Assembly (NCBI RefSeq): GCF_003054245.1
Contig: NZ_QBKR01000004.1
Span: 1-64,000 of the forward strand
DNA: 64,000 bases
From: Melghirimyces profundicolus
GTDB lineage: Bacteria > Bacillota > Bacilli > Thermoactinomycetales > DSM-45169
Direction of reading: 5' to 3'
This document shows, one piece after another, positions 46,982-54,730 of the stretch. A program made the translations under genes and the position numbers. Position 1 is the first letter of the stretch. Each line of letters starts with the position of its first letter. The notes below the pieces were generated by a model. The model searched no databases, was not told where the DNA came from, and saw only the letters and a list, made by a program, of their open reading frames with translations.

Positions 46982-47992
46982 ATGGTTGTCGATCCAAACC
47001 CGTTCAGTGCCCGGTTGAGGCGGCAAATCATCGCCTTTGCCCGGGAAGGCCGACGCCTGCTATCGAATTGGAACGAACCCGGCGGTGGGGAAACGTTGTC
47101 ACCGAAAACGCGCCTGCAGTGGGAAAAACGATTCGGGGAATTGGAAAAAGCCGCCGTTTCGGTGAGTTCTTTTTCCCTTTATCCCCTGTTACAACAAGTA
47201 TGGGAAGGGCACAGCCGGCTGGTTCGAATGATTCGAAAGGATTTAGCCACCATTCAGGGGACAGAACCCGCGGAGAAAACCGGGGAGGAAGTGGTGGAGG
47301 AAACCGCGGAGGATCCCGAACGGAACAAGGAAAAACACGAAGACTGTCCCACCCCCCCAAAAAAACCGGTGCCGATCGGCGGTCACGTTCTCCCCCCGCT
47401 TCCTTATCCTTATGAAGCCTTGGAACCTTACATCGACGCAAAAACCATGCGCCTTCACCACGATGAGCATCACAAAAGCTATGTGGACGGTTTGAACAAA
47501 GCGGAGATCATGATGGCCCAAGCCCGCAAAACTGGCAATTTCAATTTGATCAAGCATTGGGAACGGGAAGCGGCATTTAACGGCGCCGGACATTATCTGC
47601 ACACGATCTTTTGGGAGATCATGAGCCCCAAGGGCGGCGGCAAGCCGAGCGGAAAGCTGCTGAAACAAATCCGGAAGGATTTCGGCAGTTTCGAAGCCTT
47701 CAAAAAGCATTTTTCCGCCGCCGCCGAAAAAGTGGAAGGCGGCGGTTGGGCGATCCTCGTATGGGCTCCCCGCGCCCAACGGCTGGAGATCCTGCAGGCG
47801 GAAAAACACCAAAATCTGTCCCAGTGGGACGTGGTTCCCTTGTTGGTTCTGGACGTGTGGGAACACGCCTATTACCTGAAATACCCCAACAAACGGAAGG
47901 CGTACATCCGGGCCTGGTGGAATGTGGTGAACTGGCCCGCCGTCGAATGCCGGTACCTGCAGGCGCGGAAGTTGTTCTGGAAACCATACTGA
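46982..47992 (+). CDS. Fe/Mn superoxide dismutase with N-terminal extension
   Basis: 336 residues from ATG 46982 (GGAGGGA upstream). The first 140 residues are a basic helix followed by an acidic low-complexity linker (EKTGEEVVEETAEDPERNKE, then Pro-rich). The dismutase domain follows: LPYPYEALEPYIDAKTMRLH with HHDEHH, AFNGAGHYLHTIFWEIM and LLVLDVWEHAYYLKYPNKR carry the three His and one Asp ligands. Extended SODs of this kind (SodF-like) occur in Bacillus. The extension may target the spore or another protein. Confidence 0.88.
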   Translation: MVVDPNPFSARLRRQIIAFAREGRRLLSNWNEPGGGETLSPKTRLQWEKRFGELEKAAVSVSSFSLYPLLQQVWEGHSRLVRMIRKDLATIQGTEPAEKTGEEVVEETAEDPERNKEKHEDCPTPPKKPVPIGGHVLPPLPYPYEALEPYIDAKTMRLHHDEHHKSYVDGLNKAEIMMAQARKTGNFNLIKHWEREAAFNGAGHYLHTIFWEIMSPKGGGKPSGKLLKQIRKDFGSFEAFKKHFSAAAEKVEGGGWAILVWAPRAQRLEILQAEKHQNLSQWDVVPLLVLDVWEHAYYLKYPNKRKAYIRAWWNVVNWPAVECRYLQARKLFWKPY

Positions 47993-48125
47993 ATCAGTGC
48001 CGCAGATGATTCCGGAAAAACGGACGGGCGACGATCCCAGGGCGTGTTCAGGCAACTTCAAACGAGGGCACGGTTAACCGGATCGGTCCTTTCAAAAAAC
48101 AACCTGTAAAAATTCGCACAAACAA

Positions 48126-48169
48126 ACACCCCGCCTGATGCCCTCCCTGCTCAAGTGGGGTGTTTGCCT
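48126..48169 (-). terminator. Terminator at the end of the TOMM locus
   Basis: AAACACCCC/GGGGTGTTT stem with a long loop, then GTTTGTG on the minus strand, 95 bases beyond the sagB stub. Confidence 0.6.
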
Positions 48170-48293
48170 GTTTCGTGAGCAATATGAAAAGAAGATGGAA
48201 CATCCGCTTTCAGAGCATGAAGTGGGTAAATACTTTGATGGCAAACCAACCAAGTTCGTATCCTTCAGTTTATATCTTTCCACTGAACCCTGA
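48138..48293 (+). other. Protein-like 51-residue frame, unknown
   Basis: ATG at 48138 gives MPSLLKWGVCLFREQYEKKM and EHPLSEHEVGKYFDGKPTKF, then VSFSLYLSTEP and a stop. Composition is convincingly protein-like, but no ribosome-binding site is seen. It overlaps the terminator and the sagB stub on the other strand. It may be a fragment brought in by the same rearrangement. Family not recognised. Confidence 0.3.
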
Positions 48294-48394
48294 CCCGCGG
48301 TATAGCATGATCGAAGGGGGGATCTTCCCAATCCACCTCCCAGTCCGGAGCCGATGTCAAAATCCAGACGGTGCAGGAATGCATCCAGATCCAT
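48265..48394 (-). pseudogene. SagB-type TOMM dehydrogenase, N-terminal stub
   Basis: After the cyclodehydratase stop, GGAGGG and ATG (48394) begin MDLDAFLHRLDFDI. A shift near 48350 then moves to SAPDWEVDWEDPPFDHAIP, which is the N-terminus of the SagB-family FMN dehydrogenases found beside this cyclodehydratase type. The frame ends in unrelated residues and a stop at 48265, so the flavin domain of more than 400 residues is gone. Azoline-to-azole oxidation would need an enzyme encoded elsewhere. Confidence 0.75.
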
Positions 48395-48414
48395 CCTTCC
48401 CTCCCGGTCACGTC

Positions 48415-50358
48415 TTACGGAAACGGATGCGGGTATAGGTTGAGCTGTGCCAGCGTCAGCGGTTGTTTGGTGTGTCCGAGTTCCACCGGTACCCTCAGCA
48501 CCCTCTCCAGCCCTTCCAGGCGGGTAAAGTGATGTCCGAAGGTCATGGGTAACATCCCCGGAATCAGCACTTTCACGCAGTAGAGTCCGTTTCGGTTGAT
48601 TTCCGGTGTGGTTTGGTTCACCACAATCACCTCCAGGTTCAACCGGCAAAACACCTGAAGGATCTCCTTGAGATCCTCCGTCAAATCCGCATGCCTGGCC
48701 TTCCCCTGGAACTCCTCGTCAAACCTTTGCAACGAACGATTTCCATCCAGCAAAAATCGAAGGCGCTCCCGGGCTTGCGGCAAACCATACAGCAGCGCAT
48801 GATCCTCCATCTGCCGCACCAGGGACGAATCGTGGAACATGGACTTTGCCTTCTTTTGGATTTCCTCATATTGCTTGTTAAGCAGCCGCATCGTGCCGGA
48901 CAACTCATGGACCGCACTTTTCACCGCCCGTACGGGGTCCGGATGAGCTCCGGCCGCACAGATGAGATGGGCTCCCTTCGGTTTTCGGTTTTTCGCTAAC
49001 GCCCACACGCTGGGAATGCCGTTTTCCATCGTCGTGTTAAAGAACTCAAGATCATACCCCGTCACCGTTTGAAAACGATGGAACATCCACCGCAATTCCC
49101 GGTCATCAAGAGAATCTGGGTCCAATCGCGGGACAGGCAATTGCGCGTACCAAGTCATCAGGAATGAGTCCCGTTCCACCACTTCCAAAAGACCGTAGAA
49201 AATGGCCTCCTCCAAACTCCCGCCCAAGGCGCATCCGTTGGAAGTCTCAAAGACAAATCTCTCCCCGCAACCCGGGCCGAAATAGGCGAGAGACTTCGGA
49301 ACCAGAATGGGACGCTCCTGCAAAAACGAAAAACCCCACACCCAATCGATCGGACGGTCCGGATCAAAGGGTTTGAACGGAAAACCCGGACGTGTATACT
49401 GTTCCTTTGCGTGCACCCCGACCGTGACAGGGTTCAGCGCTTGATCGGCCAGATTACGGTAACAATCCTGGGTCACCGTCCGTTTGCCGCGGGGTTCCAG
49501 ACCGCAGTAGCGTTCCAATCCTTCCAAAATGGCCGTCAACCCGCTCTCAGCATAGGAATGAGTCCGCCCACCCGTTCCTGTATCCCCCGTGATCAATGGC
49601 AGATTCACCCCCGCATCGGCAAAGGTGGATGCCAGATCATGCATTTTCCCGTTCAGAATGCCGGTTCGATAATCCAGATAGTCTTTGACCAGTGCTTCAT
49701 TCAGATCATCGATCGAACGACAGCGGTAATGGTCACTGCTGACCTTCAGACTCGGTTGAAGTGAAATGCGGGCCGCGGTCGGCGAATCATCGGGCAAACG
49801 TCCGCAAACCGAACAAAGCGGATCAGGAAGAAAAAAGTGACGGGAGTTTTTCAGCGTTTTCAGGTTGATTAAAAATATCCGTCCATCCAAGTGGGCCCGA
49901 CCACCTTGTAACACCCTCCGTGCCTCTGCCAGCAGCAGGTGAGCCATCTGCAAAAGGCCTGTGCACGATGCCCAGGGGTCACGGGGGACTCCCCCCTGGG
50001 CCGCCAGTCTCTGTTGCAACCCCTGCATCTCTTGGCGGTCGCGCCCCGCCATAAGGCGTCGCTTTTCCGCACACCGGGAGCACCCCGGCGTTCCTGGGCG
50101 AACCAACGGCCCGACCACTCCTTCTCCAAATGAAACAAAACCGCGCAGCCAAGGGATGCCGGCTGTCTGAAACACCTCTTCCGCCTGATGATGAACGGAA
50201 GGGTCCCAAGAATCGTGCAACACCAGAGCCAAATCCGCTTCTTCCGTCTGTCCCGTTTTCAAATCGGTCCAGCGAAGGACCGGGTATCGGGAGGAGAGTT
50301 CCCCGCACACGAAGTCCGCCAAGAGCCCTTCTCCAACAACCGCCACGACGGTGCTCAC
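48415..50358 (-). CDS. Fused E1-like/YcaO TOMM cyclodehydratase (leader-binding)
   Basis: 647 residues from a GTG at 50358 (GGGGAGGAA upstream). N-terminal E1-like scaffold: VVAVVGEGLLADFVCGEL, GIPWLRGFVSFGEGVVGP, and zinc cysteines PGCSRCAEK (about residue 93) and LCSVCGRL (about 182). YcaO ATP-binding residues lie in HSYAESGLTAILEGLERYCG and GGSLEEAIFYGLLEVVERDS. The C-terminus ends PHPFP, the PxPxP tail needed for cyclodehydration. It converts Cys/Ser/Thr of a precursor to azolines using ATP. Closest in type to heterocycloanthracin/sonorensin enzymes. Start overlaps the upstream stop (GTGA). Confidence 0.92.
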   Translation of the reverse strand: MSTVVAVVGEGLLADFVCGELSSRYPVLRWTDLKTGQTEEADLALVLHDSWDPSVHHQAEEVFQTAGIPWLRGFVSFGEGVVGPLVRPGTPGCSRCAEKRRLMAGRDRQEMQGLQQRLAAQGGVPRDPWASCTGLLQMAHLLLAEARRVLQGGRAHLDGRIFLINLKTLKNSRHFFLPDPLCSVCGRLPDDSPTAARISLQPSLKVSSDHYRCRSIDDLNEALVKDYLDYRTGILNGKMHDLASTFADAGVNLPLITGDTGTGGRTHSYAESGLTAILEGLERYCGLEPRGKRTVTQDCYRNLADQALNPVTVGVHAKEQYTRPGFPFKPFDPDRPIDWVWGFSFLQERPILVPKSLAYFGPGCGERFVFETSNGCALGGSLEEAIFYGLLEVVERDSFLMTWYAQLPVPRLDPDSLDDRELRWMFHRFQTVTGYDLEFFNTTMENGIPSVWALAKNRKPKGAHLICAAGAHPDPVRAVKSAVHELSGTMRLLNKQYEEIQKKAKSMFHDSSLVRQMEDHALLYGLPQARERLRFLLDGNRSLQRFDEEFQGKARHADLTEDLKEILQVFCRLNLEVIVVNQTTPEINRNGLYCVKVLIPGMLPMTFGHHFTRLEGLERVLRVPVELGHTKQPLTLAQLNLYPHPFP

Positions 50359-50522
50359 CGGGATTCCTCCCCTCGCAGTGACACACCGAACACGCCCGCC
50401 GGCTTCGGCTTCTCTATTAAAAACGGTTCTTGCGCCAGGTCGAAGACCATCCACGCTTGCGCCGGGTGACACGCCGCTTGGGTTTGTGCCGTTGAGAGCA
50501 TCTGTTGTAATGCCTTCCCCAC
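50355..50522 (-). CDS. 55-residue TOMM-locus protein
   Basis: GTG at 50522 with GGAGGAACGG upstream gives MGKALQQMLSTAQTQAACHP, then AQAWMVFDLAQEPFLIEKPK and PAGVFGVSLRGEESR. Its stop overlaps the start of the cyclodehydratase (GTGA), so the two are translationally coupled. The IEKPKPAGVFGVSLRG part is beta-like. It could be a separate small partner, or the surviving tail of the ocin-ThiF-like (F) protein that usually precedes this enzyme and is absent here. Function unknown. Confidence 0.65.
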   Translation of the reverse strand: MGKALQQMLSTAQTQAACHPAQAWMVFDLAQEPFLIEKPKPAGVFGVSLRGEESR

Positions 50523-50567
50523 TTTCCGTTCCTCCTCACTGTCACCTACTCCAATATTCATCATCAC

Positions 50568-50711
50568 TCTGTTATCTTATGCACGGTTTTTGAACCCTGA
50601 TGCCTGATTCACCGAGAAGAACCCCTGCCAGCTCAAAAAATCGCTGTGCAGGGGGCAACCCCAGTTTCCGTTTGATTGTCTGTGTCCACCATCGCCCGGC
50701 CTGTGATCATG
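50568..50711 (-). other. Spacer between TOMM precursor and enzymes
   Basis: 144 bases with a CCCCTGC/GCAGGGG hairpin lacking a T-run. No gene seen. It might moderate read-through from precursor to enzymes. Confidence 0.4.
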
Positions 50712-50951
50712 CTAACAACCGTGACAATGATGACAATGATGGCAGTGGTGACAGTGGTGGCAGTGATGGCAATGGTGGCAGTGATGGCAGTGATGACAGT
50801 GATGGCAATGGTGGCAGTGATGACAATGATGGCAATGGTAGTAATAATCCTCACCGGAAACATTCACGTCTTGATTTCCCCAAGGTGTCACCTTCGCTGC
50901 ACTGAACTCGTCAACGCTCAACTTTTGAAGATCCTGTTTGAAATCATCCAA
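50712..50951 (-). CDS. TOMM precursor peptide, heterocycloanthracin-like, (Cys-His-His) core
   Basis: 79 residues from a TTG at 50951, eight bases after GGAGGT. The leader MDDFKQDLQKLSVDEFSAAK, then VTPWGNQDVNVSGEDYYY, has the F/L-rich pattern recognised by E1-like leader-binding proteins in this group. The core is HC followed by twelve HHC units and HGC: fourteen cysteines at every third position and almost nothing but His between. Heterocycloanthracin/sonorensin cores have Cys-Xaa-Xaa repeats, but an all-His filling is unusual. Modified, it would be a chain of thiazol(in)es alternating with imidazoles. Confidence 0.88.
   Translation of the reverse strand: MDDFKQDLQKLSVDEFSAAKVTPWGNQDVNVSGEDYYYHCHHCHHCHHCHHCHHCHHCHHCHHCHHCHHCHHCHHCHGC
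50715..50837 (-). repeat. 9-bp repeats coding for the Cys-His-His core
   Basis: Fourteen units of TGT-CAY-CAY (with TGC variants) in a row. Third-position differences between neighbours show that the array has been kept by selection, not only by recent slippage. Confidence 0.85.
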
Positions 50952-51281
50952 GGCGTAACACCTCCGTTCATAAAGTGGGTAGAATCCGTAACGGGGAACC
51001 AGCAATGGATGAAAAAAGATGATCCACTGTGGTCGACCCCTCAGATCCTTCGTCCAACAAATTTCTTCCCTACATCGTTCATCATTATGAAGAAAATGCC
51101 TATTGTTGCAGGTCCCTCATCCATTTTGGGCCGGTATCATACGGGAATTTACGGATGATTTCGGTAACTCGCCTTCTCCCCGCCGATCCGGCCCCCCCTT
51201 TTTCAGGCGTTTCACGCAGTAAACCAAAGAGGACGGGTCGTAATTCAACGGATGGTCATAGCGCTTCATAGTAAAAAACGG
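50952..51281 (-). other. Upstream region of the TOMM locus, unknown frames
   Basis: The minus strand holds MKRYDHPLNYDPSSLVYCVK then RLKKGG (ATG near 51269). After a seven-G run (51190-51196) in another frame it continues RRRVTEIIRKFPYDTGPKWM to a stop. A third open stretch without a start (CREEICWTKDLRGRPQWIIF) leads toward the precursor. These look like pieces of a decayed gene. I cannot name it. No clear TOMM promoter is seen. Confidence 0.35.
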
Positions 51282-51310
51282 AAAGCCGCCTTCGAAAGGA
51301 AGGCGGCTTT
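51282..51310. terminator. Bidirectional terminator after the P-ATPase
   Basis: AAAGCCGCCTT/AAGGCGGCTTT hairpin with CCGTTTTTTAC on the minus strand. It closes the metal-ATPase operon and insulates the TOMM side. Confidence 0.75.
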
Positions 51311-51390
51311 ATTCATCAAGTTCACTTTCCCCTGCTCCCGATGATCCGATTCCTTTCATGAGGCGGATATATCGATGGCCCTCTTTCCGA

Positions 51391-53517
51391 TTACGGTTGG
51401 ATGCGGATCAAACGCAGGCTGTTCAGGGTGACCAGGAGGGCGGCTCCCATGTCGGCGAAGATCGCCAGCCACAGCGTCAACCACCCGGGAAACACCAGGT
51501 AGACCGCGGCAAATTTGGTGAGCAGGGAGAAGGTGATGTTTTGTTTGATCACCCTTAAAGCAGCCCGGCTCAAACGCACCGTGAAAGGCAGCTTGGTGAG
51601 GTCGTCCGCCATGAGCACGATATCGGCTGTTTCCAAAGCCGTATCGGTTCCGGCTCCGCCCATGGCGATTCCGGTGGTGGCCACTGCCATGGCGGGAGCA
51701 TCATTGATCCCGTCTCCCACCATCCCGATGCGGCGGTCGGCCTTTCGCAGCTCTTTCACTGCTTCCACCTTATCTTCCGGCAAAAGCTCGGCCCGATACT
51801 CTTTCATCCCCACCGCCTGAGCGATCACACGGGCAGTGGCCTCGTTGTCACCGGTGAGCATCACCGTTTTGTCCACGCCGACCCGTTCCAGTTCGGCGAT
51901 GGCCTGTCGGCTGGTATCCCGAACCGCATCGGCCACTGCAAACAGAGCCAGCACCTGTTCCGGACAGCCCAGAAGAACGGCGGTCTTACCCTGGTCTTGC
52001 AACTCTTTCAGAACAGGCCGAACCGCTTCCATCGGCGCATCCATTTCTTCGAACAGGCGCGGACTCCCGATCCAGAGCGGCCGGCCTTCCACCATCGCCC
52101 GGGCCCCGCGTCCGGGTTTGGCCTCAAATTCGCAGGCTTCCTTGACGGCCACGCCGAGCTCCTTTGCGTATCGCACGATCGCACGGGCCAAGGGGTGTTC
52201 GGAACGGGCCTCCAAGGCCGCGGCCAGAGCCAGCGCCTCTTCCTTGCGCTTCTCTCTGAAGAGGCGGATTTCCGTGACTTCCGGTTCCCCTCGGGTCAAC
52301 GTTCCGGTTTTGTCGAAGGCGATGGCCTTTAAGGCCCCCATGTTCTCCAAATGCAGACCGCCTTTGATCAGCACGCCGTTATGAGCGGCGTTTCCGATGG
52401 CGGAGACGATGGCCACTGGAGTGGAAACCACCAGCGCACAGGGGCAGGCGACGATTAACAGAGCCAGCGCCTCATAAACCGACGAGATCCAGGGAGTGCC
52501 AAAGAGAAGAGGCGGCACCAGCGCCATCCCGGCCGCCAACAGCATGATCGCCGGGGTGTAAACCTTTGCGAACCGGTCCACAAAGGCCTGGGAAGGGGCC
52601 CGCTGTTCCTGGGCGTCCTCCACCAGGGTGATGATCCGGGCCAAGGTGGTGTCCTCCGCCCGTTTGGTCACCCGGACTTCCAACGCTCCTTCTTCGTTGA
52701 TGGAACCGGCGTAAACCTCACTGTCCGGCTCCACGGCCACCGGAATGGATTCCCCCGTGATCGCGGCTTGGTTGACCGCCGATCGTCCGGCTGTGACCAC
52801 TCCGTCCATGGCCAGTTTTTCACCGGGTTTTACAATCATGATATCCCCGATCTGAACCTCTTCGACGGGAATGTGCCGTTCCCGGTCCCCCCGTCGAACC
52901 GTGGCTGAACGGGGAGCCCATTCCACCAGGGACTTCAAAGAGCGGCGGGCTTTGGCGGTCGTATAAGCCTGCAGGGTTTCACTCACCCCGAACAGGAAGG
53001 CCACGACCGCCGCCTCCTCCCAGTATCCGATGGCAAGGGCCCCCGACACGGCCACGGTCATCAGCGCGTTCATGTCAAAACGGAATTTCCAGATCCCGGG
53101 GAGCCCCTTTTTGGCGGTTTCCCATCCCCCCAGCACGGTGGCGGCCAGATAAAGGATCACCGTTACGGGGGCCGACATACCTGTCCAACCGCTGATCAGG
53201 GCCAGAACGATCAACAGGAAAGCGGAACCCGTGAACACCACCTGACGCTCACGGTACCAGGGGGCGGGACCTTCGGTTTCCCCCTCTTCCACCCGGATCC
53301 CGTCAAAGGCGCCGAGTTTGTTGAGTTCTGCCCGAGAGGGAGACTTTCCCCGGATGGTGATTTTGGAAGCGCCGAAATTGAGCCGGGCATCGATCACGCC
53401 CGGGATTTTTTTCACATCCCGCTCAAACTGAGCGGCACAATCCGCTCAAGTCAGTCCGGTCAGGCGGTAGACGGTTTCTTTTTCCTGATGCGGTACGCGT
53501 TCCGCGTAGGGTGCCAC
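51391..53517 (-). CDS. Cd/Zn/Co-type P-type ATPase, TGA at first Cys of CxxC
   Basis: P1B-ATPase exporting soft divalent metals. The frame from GTG 53517 (AGGGGGTGAA upstream) reads YRLTGLT-TGA-ADCAAQFE, where relatives have CADC. The TGA is at 53446-53448. Beyond it the protein is intact: TGES, CPC in VACPCALVVSTP, DKTGT, SEHPLARAI and GDGINDAPAMA. Outcomes could be truncation, restart at GTG 53415 (674 residues without the CxxC motif), or selenocysteine insertion. It lies directly downstream of the ArsR/CadC-type repressor. Metal specificity is inferred from that partner. Confidence 0.85.
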
Positions 53518-53521
53518 GGGT

Positions 53522-53914
53522 TCACCCCCTTTTCCCGGCGGGAGGAATTTCCTCCGGCGCATATTTCATGGCAAACCGAACCATCTGTCGCACCGAGCCG
53601 TCATCCAGGGTGTAAAAAACGATCTTTCCCGCTTTCCGACTGCGGGCCAGACCCATCTTCCTCATCAGCCGGAGGTGATGAGAAGCCGTCGCCACTGAGG
53701 CGCCCAGGATGTGAGCGACGTCACAGACGCAGAGCTCCTCTTCCAAACAGAGGGCGTAAGCGATTTTTAACCGGGTTTCATCTCCCAGCCCTTTAAAGAG
53801 CCGGGCGGCGGCACGGGTCTCTTCCATTTTTCCCTTCAACCGGCGGACTTTTTCTTCATCGTGACAGAAGACGTCACAAATATCCGGCTGTGTGTGGGAA
53901 GGACGGGAAACCAT
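53522..53914 (-). CDS. ArsR/SmtB-family metal repressor, CadC-like
   Basis: 130 residues from ATG 53914 (AGGGGGAGAT upstream). N-terminal cysteines PDICDVFCHDEEK and the recognition-helix site ELCVCDVAHI form the Cys4 alpha3N metal site of CadC-type repressors. The wing helix reads GASVATASHHLRLMRKMGLA. Metal binding (Cd2+, Pb2+, Zn2+) should release DNA and induce the P-ATPase, whose start follows 5 bases after this stop. Confidence 0.9.
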   Translation of the reverse strand: MVSRPSHTQPDICDVFCHDEEKVRRLKGKMEETRAAARLFKGLGDETRLKIAYALCLEEELCVCDVAHILGASVATASHHLRLMRKMGLARSRKAGKIVFYTLDDGSVRQMVRFAMKYAPEEIPPAGKRG

Positions 53915-53929
53915 CCGGATCTCCCCCTC

Positions 53930-54003
53930 ATTCAAATAAACTTTTAAATAGAGTCTGACACAGAGGGCTCACCCTAACAATATTCAAATAACGGATTGAA
54001 TGA
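53930..54003 (-). promoter_or_regulatory. Putative CadC operator region
   Basis: ATTCAAATAAACTTTTAAATA (53930-53950) and TATTCAAATAACGGATTGAAT (53981-54001) resemble the AT-rich imperfect palindromes (TCAAATA half-sites) bound by CadC. Promoter elements are not clear. Confidence 0.4.
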
Positions 54004-54016
54004 CAATGTTCCCTTG

Positions 54017-54628
54017 TTATTTTCGGCAGACCGCGATTCCGAAGGGGTATCGGACCCCTTCACGGCATGCCGATTCAAACGTGACCCCCCGTTGATAAAA
54101 AAACGTCTTTTCCCTGAAACCGCCGAAGAGTTCATGAAACTCCGCCGGAGTCAACTGATGAAAATGAAAGGGATCTTTGCAAGGAATCCCCCGCCCCCGA
54201 CCGAAGGGGGTGGAGAGAACCAAGGTGCCGCCACGTCTGAGGAGCCGCTCCAACTGCCGGACAAAGAAACGATCGTCGGGCATATGCTCCAAGGTTTCAA
54301 AGGAAAGAACCGTATCAAATGTGCCCAGTTTTTCCGGCAGCTCCGGATCGGTGGCGTCGGCCACCCGGTAATGGGCCAGCGGGTGGTAGTACGTGCGACG
54401 GGCGTACTCCACCGCATCCCGATCCCGATCCACACCGATCACTTCCTCCACTTCCTTCTTCCGCAGTTTGGCCACCATCTGGGTGCCGTATCCCGCCCCG
54501 CAGGCCAGATCCAGCACCCGTCCGCGGACATAGGGGGCGGCGAAATAGTATCGGGCCACATGTTCCAAAAGCAGGCCGTTGGTCGGTTTCATCCACTCGG
54601 GTACAATCCGCTCTTCCGTCGGTTTCAT
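54017..54628 (-). CDS. Class I SAM-dependent methyltransferase
   Basis: 203 residues. Motif I VLDLACGAGYGTQMVAK, post-I VIGVDRDRDAVEYAR, VADATDPELPEKLGTFDTV with SFETLEHMPD, and the late HQLTPAEFHELFG block of Methyltransf_11/23 enzymes acting on small molecules or glycans. Substrate unknown. Located between the metal-resistance genes and the aldo/keto reductase, single gene. Confidence 0.8.
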   Translation of the reverse strand: MKPTEERIVPEWMKPTNGLLLEHVARYYFAAPYVRGRVLDLACGAGYGTQMVAKLRKKEVEEVIGVDRDRDAVEYARRTYYHPLAHYRVADATDPELPEKLGTFDTVLSFETLEHMPDDRFFVRQLERLLRRGGTLVLSTPFGRGRGIPCKDPFHFHQLTPAEFHELFGGFREKTFFYQRGVTFESACREGVRYPFGIAVCRK

Positions 54629-54687
54629 CCGTTTTCACCGCTTTTCCATTTTTTCTTCCCCATTGTAAACCGAACTCCGATCCGGGC

Positions 54688-54717
54688 AAAAAAGGCGTGA
54701 TCCCCACGGATCACGCC
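54688..54717 (-). terminator. Terminator of the aldo/keto reductase gene
   Basis: GGCGTGATCC/GGATCACGCC perfect stem followed by T6 on the minus strand. Confidence 0.9.
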
Positions 54718-54730
54718 ATGAAACGGCGTT

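Noticed and set aside
50715..50837. His-rich metal-storage peptide (Hpn-like) instead of a RiPP precursor
   Set aside because: The strict Cys every third residue, the TOMM-type leader and the adjacent E1-YcaO enzyme fit a modified peptide better, although metal binding of the product remains possible.
50676..51158. Plus-strand frames reading the 9-bp array as Met/Val or Asp/Gly/Asn-rich repeats
   Set aside because: Only the minus strand gives a ribosome-binding site, a leader and regularly spaced Cys beside a matching cyclodehydratase.
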